Assembly (NCBI GenBank): GCA_022385755.1
Contig: MU278352.1
Span: forward strand, 372,001 to 436,000
Source of the DNA: Trametopsis cervina
Taxonomy: Eukaryota; Basidiomycota; Agaricomycetes; Polyporales; Irpicaceae
Direction: 5' to 3'
Length of the DNA stretch: 64,000 nt
In this document: piece after piece, positions 1 through 9,992 of the stretch
Position numbering within the stretch: the stretch's first letter is position 1
How the letters are laid out: every line of letters begins with the position of its first letter
Position numbers and translations under genes: made by a program
Notes under the pieces: generated by a model
Seen by the model: only the letters and a program-made list of their open reading frames with translations
The model's database searches: none
What the model was told of the DNA's origin: nothing

Positions 1-279
1 TACAAGCCTGAGGTTCTCGAGGACCTCCTGAAAGAGTCGGAGTATGTCGTGAACCGCAGGAAGGAGGTCGTCGGTATGGTTCAGGCCTTGAACAAGGCAG
101 AGGAGTACGTGCTCGCATTGGTGTTTTATAATATGTCTCAAGCTAACAATTCCCTGGTTTTCTTAGGATCGTCGCCGGTGTCTGAGGTGTTGGATCACAG
201 TTGTTTTCTTTGTAGGCATATGAGTACTGAGTACCGTAATACCCTCTCGCTACTTTCGCCCACCGTAGATGTCGCCTAG
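1..279 (+). CDS. 3' end of a gene, possibly a dynamin-like GTPase (partial)
   Basis: The frame is open from the first base of the window, so the gene starts to the left of it. The visible peptide has a charged helical pattern (DLLKESEYVV, then RRKEVVGMVQALNKAEEY). This resembles the GTPase effector domain that closes dynamin-family proteins, where an acidic-hydrophobic stretch precedes an R-R/K-E helix. The last part is uncertain. Without splicing the frame runs to a stop at 277-279, but a weak intron could begin at 106 or 121 and end at the TTAG near 166, giving a different short tail. Only about 35 residues are informative, so the family assignment is tentative. Confidence 0.35.
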   Translation, partial: YKPEVLEDLLKESEYVVNRRKEVVGMVQALNKAEEYVLALVFYNMSQANNSLVFLGSSPVSEVLDHSCFLCRHMSTEYRNTLSLLSPTVDVA

Positions 280-588
280 ATCGTTCTACGTACAATAGTT
301 TCTAGTATCGGAATCGCATTTTATTTCTCCGCGCTTTGTATATATGCACTGCCCTGGTCTTCCTGAGCGAGACGCCGTCATCTCCGTCCAGGTTTCCGCT
401 GGACGGCGACGGCAATCCGCACTTCAAACTCGGCGGACTCAAATTTTTACCACCTCATTACCTCACACCCACGCATGGGTCATGTAGTTAGCCGGCATCG
501 CGGTGAACGTGCGCCCACACCACCAAAAGGTCTTTATATTTCTGGTCCCTCCGCCGTCGTCCACCACAATAACCCGCTCTCGAACAAG
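280..588. other. intergenic / LOG gene 5' region
   Basis: This spacer lies between the partial gene on the left and the LOG start codon. It is rich in short pyrimidine tracts close to the start, as is common upstream of basidiomycete genes. An in-frame-looking ATG at 475 is not used in the model because the protein homology begins at 589. I see no other feature. Confidence 0.5.
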
Positions 589-1627
589 ATGACTCAGACG
601 CAAGCTACGGACGCTGTCGCTGTTTACTGCGCGTCGTCGTTGGGGAAGGAGAAGGCGTATCAGAGTGCTGCAGTCAGTGAGGACTCGTTCCCTTGTTTCA
701 CGATCGATAGGCGTGCACTAACTACCTCTATCTACAGGCGTAGGGCAAGCCCTGGCAAAGGCGGGACGTCCGCTAGTATACGGAGGCGGAAGGAAAGGGA
801 TCATGGGCGTCGTCTCTGGCGCGGTCCTCGAAGCTGGTGGGACCGTGACCGGAGTCATTCCGTACGCTATGGTCGTATCCGGCGGGGAAAGGGAGCAAAC
901 AGCGGGGCAAGCCACGTCGAAGGCGGCCGCTGAGGCTCTGTTCGATGGGCAAAACAGGCAGAACGTGTGTCAGGGTCTTTCTCACCAGAATCACGCACCG
1001 CTGACGCTGTATTCCAGGAAAAGACGGTGCGTTCTGCGCAGCGCTGCATCGCAATCATGCCAGTGCGTCTGACTGCACCTCCAGGTGGTTGTAGACTCGA
1101 TGCACGAACGAAAATGGGAGATGGCCAAGCGATCATGCGGATTTGTTTGCCTTCCAGGTGGATACGGCACTTTTGAAGAGGTAACCCCAGTCCTTGACGG
1201 ATGTTGTAGAGGTGCTGATGTTCCGGTCAGCTGCTGGAAGTGGCGACGTGGTCGCAGATAGGTATCCACAGCAAACGTGAGTATCTTTATCCGCGCATGT
1301 ACTCCAGCCAGGCGTTAATCATCGTCCTTCTCCCGCATCCCTCTAGCCATTGTTGTCCTGAACGTCTTGTCCTACTACGAACCGCTGCGGCAGCTGATCC
1401 GTAACGGCGTAGAGGCAGGGTTCATCAACCGCAAGAACGAATCCCTCGTCACGTTCGTCGACGGACCCTCGGATCATGCATCGCACGAAACCTTCGATTG
1501 GGGCCGCGCTGCGCTGGATGTTGTAGACTCCTGGACGGCGGGCGACAGAGAAGTCTACTACAACTGGTCGAAGCAGAGAGACACGGAAGCCCAGAAGACC
1601 TCTCCATCTGCGCTGGCGGAGCCCTAG
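589..1627 (+). CDS. LOG family protein (cytokinin riboside 5'-monophosphate phosphoribohydrolase type)
   Basis: Five exons: 589-676, 738-964, 1085-1180, 1231-1276 and 1347-1627, encoding 245 aa. Family signatures appear in the expected order. They are an N-terminal Rossmann strand (VAVYCASSLGKEKAYQ), the glycine turn LVYGGGRKGIMG, the DSMHERK segment, the nucleotide-binding motif LPGGYGTFEE (family PGGxGTxxE), then TWSQIGIHSK and NVLSYYEPLRQLI. Catalytic Arg and Glu positions are present, so the gene looks intact. LOG enzymes release the free base and ribose 5-phosphate from nucleoside 5'-monophosphates in the cytosol. In plants this activates cytokinins; in fungi the physiological substrate is usually unproven. 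Intron 2 (120 nt) is longer than the other three. The start is the first ATG giving the conserved N-terminus. Older annotations often call this family lysine decarboxylase. Confidence 0.88.
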
Positions 1628-3500
1628 CCCGCGGACAACGCGACCTTCGGGCAGTCGGTACGGTCCAGGGTAAGCAGGCAGTAGCCACACCACACGTACA
1701 CGCTGTAATGTATGCCAGATGAGAATGACAGAGGGATCGTCGGTCAATCCATGATTGGCACCACCATCTTGCATTCATTCAGTCCGCTTATCGCTTTTTG
1801 CAACTGCAGGCAAATCCACTAGAAGATGAGATTGCAGTGGTAAGTCCCATATCGGTTGCACACCAGTCTTCGGGAAGTCACTACGCCCGTCAAGGAATCG
1901 GAGCGAGGTCGGTGCATACCGCCTTGGAATGCAACTTGGTAGGACCCCAGTCTCCATAAGCATCATCTGTACAAGAGCAAACAATTCCCGCAGCATATCC
2001 AGCTTACTTTTGTTCACAGGAACGGACCACGAATTCTACACCGACTTTCTCACTTACCCCATACCGCCTTCCGCAGATCATCCGCTCTCAACGCCGGATA
2101 TCCCCACGTTCGGTCCCCCTTGTGAGCAAGGAACGACCCAACGCATCCAGGAAATTTTCTGGTCCGACTAGACTGGGGGAAATAACGACACACGCCCCGA
2201 GCTCGGACGTTGTGAGCGGGGCATCTTCGACGATTGCTCGGAGACATGTCATGTTCGAACCTGAAGAGTCCTAGGGAACCCCAAAAGATAGTTTTAAACA
2301 AACCGCTGCACAATAAACCAGAATAACGCAAACATAGACACTAGCAAAGAATAAGGTCTCGTTCGACTTTTCCAGATGCATATGGGCAATATCGACCGAC
2401 TACGCCCTATTGTCAAGGAGAGCGATGTCGACGAGGACCTCAAACCAGGTCTCCATATGCCTATTGATAGTTGAGTTAGCCTTCGGGGTCGCCGCTATCA
2501 CCGTCGACGTGAGAGCTCCTCACGCTTGCACGAAGTTGCATCATGGCTTCCGATACTATATTCCCTGCTCTATTCCCAGCACGAAATATCCCTGACCAAA
2601 ACACTCCATCCCGACGTCAGCTTCCGGACGCGCAGACCGGGCTCGACGAAGCACCGCCAAACCTGGAGCTCGCACTCGCAACACCGCACGCACATGCGCC
2701 GGCACGTTCCATAACCAAGTCGACCATGATGGCATGATATACGTGATGTTTGAGTCCTCCTCCGCCACGCGTGCAAGGACCCCAGCCGTATCAGTGCAGT
2801 AACTACCCAAGCACAACGCACCCTCGGGAAAAATGTGAACACCCGCCTAGACGTCACCCTCGCTTCGATTCGCTGGACCGAGCCTAAAACAATGCCTGGC
2901 CTCACAGGGCCCTGAACACGCTGAGCCCGAAAAGCTAGTTCGCACCACGTACTAGCTCATAACCGGCGAGTGATCTTACGGTATCAGAAGCTCGCAATGA
3001 AGGCTTTCGATGCGAACATGGCGCGGTGTTCGTCAAATTTACTGGCACGAAGGAGATGCCCGCGGTGAGATCCCACATTCGCTTCCGAGTATCGCTGCGA
3101 CTTTGCTGAGCAGTGCGCAAATGAGGATGATCAGCGTGTATATGTCAGCCGCACTAGTCTGTCAGCCCGTCAATGACACACCTGACTTAGCATTCGACGG
3201 GGTCCTTACGAAGTAGAGGCTGACCTGTGTTTGTTGCATAGAGCCTGCCGGCTGTCCATAATTATACTATACGTGTAAAGAGGTTGCTAGCAAATATATA
3301 GTACACATGCAGGAGACGTAACGGTGTAAAATGATAATGAGGATGCAAAGGCTACCAGTGCAAGAAGGGGATATTTGCAAGAAACGGGGACAAGCGATGA
3401 GATGGGGTAAAGGGGGAGCTCCAGAATCCCAACAGAAGAGAGTTCACGAGCTGGACGACGAGTAAGAAACAAAGGGAAGATGCGGAGGGAGGGGATGGGC
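1628..3500. other. intergenic, no gene recognised
   Basis: About 1.9 kb between the LOG gene and the tail region of the gene at 4481-6830. Only short open frames (under about 145 codons) occur, on both strands, and none has a recognisable domain or splices into a convincing model. I see no terminal repeats or transposase-like segments. Confidence 0.5.
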
Positions 3501-4480
3501 ACAGCTGATGCCTGCAGGCATACGTGCTACTGAAGTTATGCTAACTTGAACACCGGGGAAGAGGAAGGAAGTAAGAGCATTGAAAAGGACCAGGAGCTAC
3601 ACAAGTCGGCAAAGACGAACGGGGAAAGGGATAACTCATGAGCAAATTTGGGACAAGTAGGGTATGACGACGGTGAAGTGTTTCGAAGCGGGCGAATCGA
3701 ATGAGGTACAAGAGCGAGATGGAACGAGGATTCGAAGCTCGCGGGCGGTGGTGGACGGCCGAGGCGGGCAACTTGGGACTGCGGTCCGAGAAGAACAATG
3801 GGTGCGAACGAAGGTCTGCCGGCCTCGGGACCGTGCAGATAATTAATATCTATGAGTGCGTGGTATGGGTGTTTGGGCACGACGAGGCTGGTGCAGGCGA
3901 GCATACAGCTTGTGGGGGAGGGGGGCATTGCATAGGACAGGGCATGGGGGAGGGAATCGCTTAAGATTGAAGGGAGCACATAGAGCGTGGGTTGGATCCG
4001 GAAGGGACGATCCGGTTTTGAGGGCGTGGCCACAGAGGCCGATTAGGAAGCACGGGCGTATGAGAGCCACTGGCGAGAGCCAGCTCGGCTCTTGAACAGC
4101 CGGTGTTCGGTGTTGAGGATATGACGAGAGTGAGAGCGAGATATACAGGAGACGAGCGGGGGAAAGGACGACATCTAGGAGCGGGAGATAAAGCGCAGGA
4201 CGGAGGCAAAGCATTTACAGGAAGGACGAATGTGAATGTGGGGGGTGTCGCACGGTGAACGAGGATTATGCCAGATAAAACGGGTACTGAGCAGGGGAGA
4301 TTGTAGAGTAATGGTAATGGAAATGGGAGGAAAAACCACTACGTATCGTGTTCGTGCGTCGGCGATACAGTGTTGCTGTGTGGGTGTTTGCCCACTCAAT
4401 TTTGGCATTCTCCGTACGACGGGGGTACATGGAGGAACCAAACAGGCGCATAGGATGTATACACCTCCTCGGTTCCCCGC
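3501..4480 (-). other. strand-asymmetric region downstream of the 4481-6830 gene (3' UTR or spacer)
   Basis: The plus strand is markedly purine-rich here (long runs of G and A), so the minus strand, which is the sense strand of the neighbouring gene, is C/T-rich. The bias opens several spurious frames on the minus strand, the longest at 3536-4033. Their translations are Ser/Pro/Leu-rich with no domain, so I do not call them genes. The region probably contains the 3' UTR of the neighbouring gene. Confidence 0.4.
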
Positions 4481-6830
4481 TTATGCGCCTGGCGTAGTAA
4501 CGTCCTGCGAGTGCGTCGACTTGTGTCGGCTGATCTTCTCGACACCAGCTCCAACCGCAGTCTTGCGTGTCCGGTCCTGCAGATAGACGATCAGATATAC
4601 GATCACAGAAATCCTCTCAGAGAGGCAACTTACCTCGTTCACATAGTCGTCCTCCTCATCCTCCTTCGGGCTCTCCTCGTTATCCGCGTCCTCGTCATCC
4701 TCAGATGCAGTCCCCGCAGAGCTCTGGCTCTCCCTCCTCTCCCTCGCATGCTCCTTACCCTCTTCCTCCTCGCGCACGTCATCCATCTCCCCGACCATCT
4801 GTGCCTCCAACAACGCACTTTGCGGCGTCGGCGAGACCGCCCTCGCAGTGTCCGCGCTACCTCTCCTCTCAGGGGTTCGCGGCAGACTGTGCCTGCTCGC
4901 GTAGCTAGGTGCGCGTTCGATCGAGAGACGTCCAGCATGTCCGTGCGGGTGGTGTCCGAGGCCGATGCTGTGGTGGCGTGGGGAGGGTGCGGGCACCGTC
5001 ACCGCTGTAGTGACATGCTCCGCGGATTCTGCAGTGGCAAGTGGGGTCACTCCAGACTTCTCTTCTCCCTCGGTTTCCTCCGCAACTACCTCGATAATGG
5101 TAGCGGGATGTGTGTCGGCGACTTCGTTGGGGGTCTTGTCGGCCTCAGAGGCATCCCCGGCGTCCTCTTGTGTCTCCGCATTTGCGCCAGCAGCGGCCGC
5201 TTCGAGTGCGGCCTTCTCGGCTGCTTCCAGTTTGGCACGTTCCCTCTCCTCCTTTCGCTTCTTCACCCAGGACATGCCTCCTCCGTCATCGTCGTCATTC
5301 GACGAGCCCAACGCGGCACTACCCTGTACACGAGAGTATTTGTTGTTTCCTACGGAAGCAGCGCTCTTTACGCTGCCCATACCGCCGTAGCCCCATTCGA
5401 CGAACTGGGGGTCTTCCGAGCTGATAGAGAGAAGACACAAGTTAGCGGAGATATCATGAGGTTCATATAGAGACGCACCGAGCAGAAGCGAAAAGGTTGA
5501 CGCCATTCATATTTCTCTTCGCGCCGTATACTCGTCCGTTCAGCATCTTCAGCTGCTTCCTCTGCCGCGGCTGCCCGGGTGTGACACCCGTGCTGTTGCT
5601 CCTCGTCCTCCTGAGGTTCTCATTCGCGATCGTGCTCTCGCGGCTCCTCGTGCGACGAATGTCAGCCGTGGCACTCTGCGTTCTCCACAGCTCCGCATCG
5701 CCCGAAGAGGAGTCTGAGCCCATGAGGGAGGCAAACAGGCTCTTCTTCTTAGGCTTCTTCGTAGCCGTGTTATCAGAGGTACTCCTTGACAGCGGGACAC
5801 CGAAGTCGACGTCCTTCTCCGAGTTACCAGATACGCTCTCTGCGCGTTCGCGTGAACGGCTACGGAGAGGAGTAGTCGCACCAGAACTGGCGGCATCACT
5901 GTCGCGTGTTGTACTCCGGACAAGTTGATTGAGGCCCAGGGTGAGGACGTCTTCCGGCTTCTTCGCAAGCGGGCCGAGGAGAGGCTTAAGCAGCTTCTTC
6001 GTCCATTTGAGGTTATCCTTCGGCAGATCAACTCGCCGGCCTATGGGAGACTCGGGACATGATTGCGGGTAAGGGTACCGTTCGATGAATGAGGACGAAG
6101 AGGACAGGACCACCGGCGGGGACTGGGGTGTAGTCAGATCAGTGTCTGAGTCGTACCGCTCGGAGCCGCTTGTACTTGATGCAACATGAACGGGGACTAC
6201 TTGACTATAGTGGGATGATGAGGCGGGAGCTGGTGCGGTAACAGCAGCGCTCGAAGTTGTCGGAGTAGATGCGTCCGCCGGCGCTTCAGATGGCACAGGG
6301 GCACCACTGAATAGCAACGACATGTTACGCGAAGAAATATTTGTTGTACTTGCGCGAGGGGTTTCAAGAGATGATGAGAGGGGGAGGCTGGACAAATTCT
6401 CGGCCTCATCGTCATAGAAAACATCGGGCAGGTCTTGGTTGTCCCGCCGCGGCTCTGGGAGGGGGGCAAAGCGTATCTGTATCCTTCGTGGATGCGGGGC
6501 AGACGACAGAGAGGACCGCCGGGCCTTTGCGCTTTCCCGCGAAGCGACAGTGCTTGCGGCAGAGGCGGTGGCTGTGGTTGAGGGAGCGAGGGATCCGTTG
6601 CGGGAGCCGCTTGCGACGTTACGGGGGGAGCTTGATGTCAGAAAGTAGTGATCCGCCTCAGAGTTGTGCGGTGAGCTTGACGACGCCGACGAGGAAAGAG
6701 ACGAGAGCGAAGAGATGAGATGCGGTGTGCCCGGCAACGACGTTGGGTGGTTGTAAGGCGAAGTGGTCGGGGAAGGGTTGAGTAGGATGCCATGACGAGG
6801 GAAGGCGGGGAGCTGAAGCATCGTTCCCAT
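4481..6830 (-). CDS. conserved fungal protein of unknown function, low complexity
   Basis: Three exons on the minus strand, 6830-5479, 5420-4634 and 4576-4481, encoding 744 aa. The protein is mostly disordered and Ser/Thr/Pro-rich, with acidic tracts near the C-terminus. Three ordered islands stand out. The first is RRIQIRFAPLPEPRR followed by an acidic DVFYDDEAE stretch (about residues 115-145). The second is a basic helical block NLKWTKKLLKPLLGPLAKKP (about 275-295). The third is SEDPQFVEWGYGGMGSVKS immediately after intron 1, followed by a charged coiled-coil-like stretch with KKRKEERERAKLEAAEKA. I recall such islands from uncharacterised fungal proteins but cannot name a function. A 72-codon upstream frame (7050-6832) ends one base before the start codon. 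Confidence 0.75.
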
Positions 6831-6831
6831 A

Positions 6832-7050
6832 TCAGGCGCCTTGCTGCGAGCTGGTTTGTCTGTGTTCTCTGTCGTGTTGGGCGGCGCCAGCGTTGTATGC
6901 GTCGGTGAGAGGGGGCTCGAGGACGGGCGGGAGTATATGTGAAGAGAAAGAGATGGAAGAGTAAGAGAAAGGGAAGTTATGAGGAGAAACGAAGCGTTTG
7001 GGAGTCGAAGAGCGAGCGTATTGAATTCCCTTAATTATTAGCAGTGGCAA
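6832..7050 (-). promoter_or_regulatory. possible upstream ORF abutting the start codon of the 4481-6830 gene
   Basis: In the C/T-rich leader a 72-codon frame begins with ATG at 7050. It ends with TGA at 6834-6832, one base before the main ATG at 6830. If the transcript starts upstream of 7050, ribosomes would have to leak past it or reinitiate. The peptide has no recognisable domain. The transcription start is unknown, so this is only a candidate. Confidence 0.3.
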
Positions 7051-9892
7051 CAGTTATCCACCACGTCCTTGGCACACAGCCGTGTCCGGGGTCCGCCTCT
7101 CTGTAAATCGAATGCAATAACACGTGCGTTCTGAGATCCCTGAGCCCCTCGCAGCCTACACCTGACCCTATCTCATATCACCAGCACGTAGCATAATTCC
7201 CGCTGCGCGTCCAAGCCCTATAACTCGCCTCTGCACATAGCAGCATTGCGACCATTACGACCTACGACGACCCCGCTCCTGCGCAAACTCACGCTGACGT
7301 CGGCCAGTCGGTGCGGAGTATGGATTATTTTACTTCCGTTAGACGGCGACTCCCGATTGCCCAAATATATCCATCCGATTGCCTTCCCGCGATAGGCGCC
7401 GCAACTCCTGAACACCGCCGCCTCCTTGTTCACAGCCGCCGGTGGCCATCTAAGCTCTCTCACAGCGGCCTGCCAGTACTCACGCTTTGCTATGAAGGAA
7501 ATTGTACAGTGTAATCCTGGTATTATCTTCTAATCTATTGAACCTCATGCAGCATGCACTTTCCCCGACGTTGCAGCACGCCCATCATCTGGTAGGCATG
7601 TCAATAGCGGGTAGGCTCCGTGACTGGCATGACTGGCTCCTGTCTCTACTAGCAACTCCCTCACGTGAGTGTATCTTTTAGATCATTGCTGTTTTGTTCG
7701 TTTCTCCAGGTCTACGCAAGCCGGCTGCCCAGACACAACCCTGACTTCATCGGCTCACAGCCTCGTATTCTGCGCAGCGACTGCGCACAGCAAGCCCCAG
7801 CGGCCGCCTTCGTAATTCTGCATGATCGGCATTCGTACGACGTACCCAAGAACCTTACTGGACGCGTGTACATCTACTTGCAACAGAAATAGCGCGTGTG
7901 TGACATGAGTAAGTCTCGTCATGAACTCGGACGATTCTTCTTTAACCTCACAGCACCTTCATATTATTGTGCAGCATTTGTGAACAGCCCGGGATGCATT
8001 TCGCGCAGCTGCGTGAGCTGCATAGCGATATCCTGTGCAGTGGAGCCTCCCACTTAAGTCTGCTTCCGCCCGTCGATACCCCGCCTTTCGCATTTGCCTC
8101 CGAGCCCATAACGCTATTTGGGCACCCATTGATCTAACAATCCTTCCCGGCAAATCATCAGTCCAATCGCCTCAAACTCAGTCTAGGCTCTCCGTCCGAG
8201 TCACCCCCCGGTGTCATGATTGCTCGAGATATCTTTTATCTTCCCATCTCGATGGTGGGAGCCGCCCGGCGACGTACCTCGCCAAGCAAGCTGGTGCGGG
8301 CTTTCCAGCCTCGTACGTACAACACGACCACGTTCTTTGTTATAGCGTTCGAGGGTGTTGTACTCTCATTCGGCACCCCACTCCTCAGGAGAACAGATCG
8401 CAGGAGCCGTGTCCGCGCCGACTGTTCGCCGCGTGACGAACGAAGACATCCAGCTGATCACCCGCGGATGCGATTGCGCAGAGCTGGCGGTGCCTGCTCC
8501 TCCCCTACGGCGTCGCGCCACCAAGCCGTGATGGTTTCGCGTCGACTGTGGCTTTCTTTGCGGGCGTAGGCTATGCACTGGCTATGCGCGCGCGTTGCTC
8601 GCCGACAGCCGGGCCCCGTTACGCAAATCTCATTACAAGCATTGCACGACAGCACATTTCTGGTTTCTCACCCGGCGGGGAGAGGATAACTTCGGAGTGG
8701 TTTGTTACAGGCGAACGGGTCGTGATGGTTCTTGATCGACGAAGACGTACTTTACGCAACGCCAAGCTCGCCGCTTCAAGAAGGCACGGTGAGTCCCGGG
8801 CCAAGACATGTACGCAACTCGTAGAGCACCGCCGCTGAGGTCGACGGCAAGACATCTTGAATCCTGCCGCCGTTCGGCCCGCCCATTGCGTCAAGTTTCT
8901 TATGCTTGGGCTCGGGCCAACCTTCAAACGACAGATCCTACGAACTCATTTACCAGAACAGCGGTCGGACGTGCGCGCTCAGGCAGGCATTCAAAACTAA
9001 GAGCTGACGTGTGTACCCGGGAGCAGTCACGGAACGGGCTGCGGAGCAGATCGTGTCCAGCTTCACGGCGGCACGGACGCGCGTACGAGGTCAAACCTAC
9101 GAAGTACGTGGATGTAAACAGCTCGGTGAGCTTCAGTTTTGTTACTCCAGTGCAAGGCAATGCAAGGCCGTTGCAGTTCAGGTAGAGGTACTAGGGTGAG
9201 ATTATATCCTCATGTCTATGATCGTCGCTCATCAATAACTCGTCATAGTCATACAATCTATTCTATAAACGCAGTACTTGCCTGAAGGCGCGGGAAGAGC
9301 CGCGCATGCAACTTCTCATTTCTACTTACGTGCATAGCGCCGCTCAAGCTTCGTGAGTTATAGGCACACGAGTTGTCATACGAACAGAAGGCTCGGCCTG
9401 AAGAACCATCCGACCGTATGTGCAGCGCCCACAGCTCTTCGCAATGTATTTGCATACCGGTGCATCAACTTTGCGAGGTGCGCGTTCCTGTTCATACGGA
9501 TGTCGTGGAGGCACGGGATGTGTACCATAACGTGTTCGCAATTTCGTGTCGCCAGAGACGTGGAGGCGCCCCCGTCATCGTGCTGCACCTCGTCCGCTTC
9601 TCATCTTGTGTTCATTTTCAATGAACGCTCGACGGGACGGGAGAAGGCGCGATGTGGACTCGCATGTATACTCAGGGTCGCAATACCTTTATTTGCGTAG
9701 TCACATTGCCGGGTCGCTCGTTTTGGAGCAGCTGCGGTGCGGCTAGGGCAGACTCGTCATTGCACGAAGCGTGTTCCCATGTGATGTGTCGAGAAATCTC
9801 CCCAGGTAATTATCGTGAGTTTGCGGGGAACCCGCTGTGCAAATATGGTGAAGAAGACACACCCCGGGTCTGTCGTAAATGTCAAAGAAAAA

Positions 9893-9992
9893 AATAGGCA
9901 TGCAAAGGATCGAACGTCCGACACTTTGCCTCATCACCGCACTCCTGCATGAGACTGGCTAAGGTCCGCGGCCCCCTAGGCCACGAGTCCAT
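9893..9992 (-). other. tRNA-like Pol III promoter element (not a functional tRNA)
   Basis: Read on the minus strand, an A-box-like TGGCCTAGGGGGC is followed about 60 nt later by a B-box-like GTTCGATCC and then a T-run matching a Pol III terminator. A short GCAAAG/CTTTGC pairing encloses the B box. The T-stem does not pair properly around the TTCGATC loop and no clean cloverleaf forms, so it is not called a tRNA. It could be a decayed tRNA, the head of a SINE, or chance. Confidence 0.2.

Noticed and set aside
475..933. Alternative upstream start and unspliced reading of the LOG gene
   Set aside because: This frame diverges from the family sequence. The spliced model from 589 recovers all LOG motifs in order.
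3536..4033. 165-codon minus-strand frame
   Set aside because: It arises from strand composition bias downstream of a real gene; the translation is Ser/Pro/Leu-rich without any domain.
9893..9992. tRNA gene on the minus strand
   Set aside because: The internal promoter boxes and T-run are present, but the T-stem and acceptor stem do not pair, so it is not a functional tRNA.
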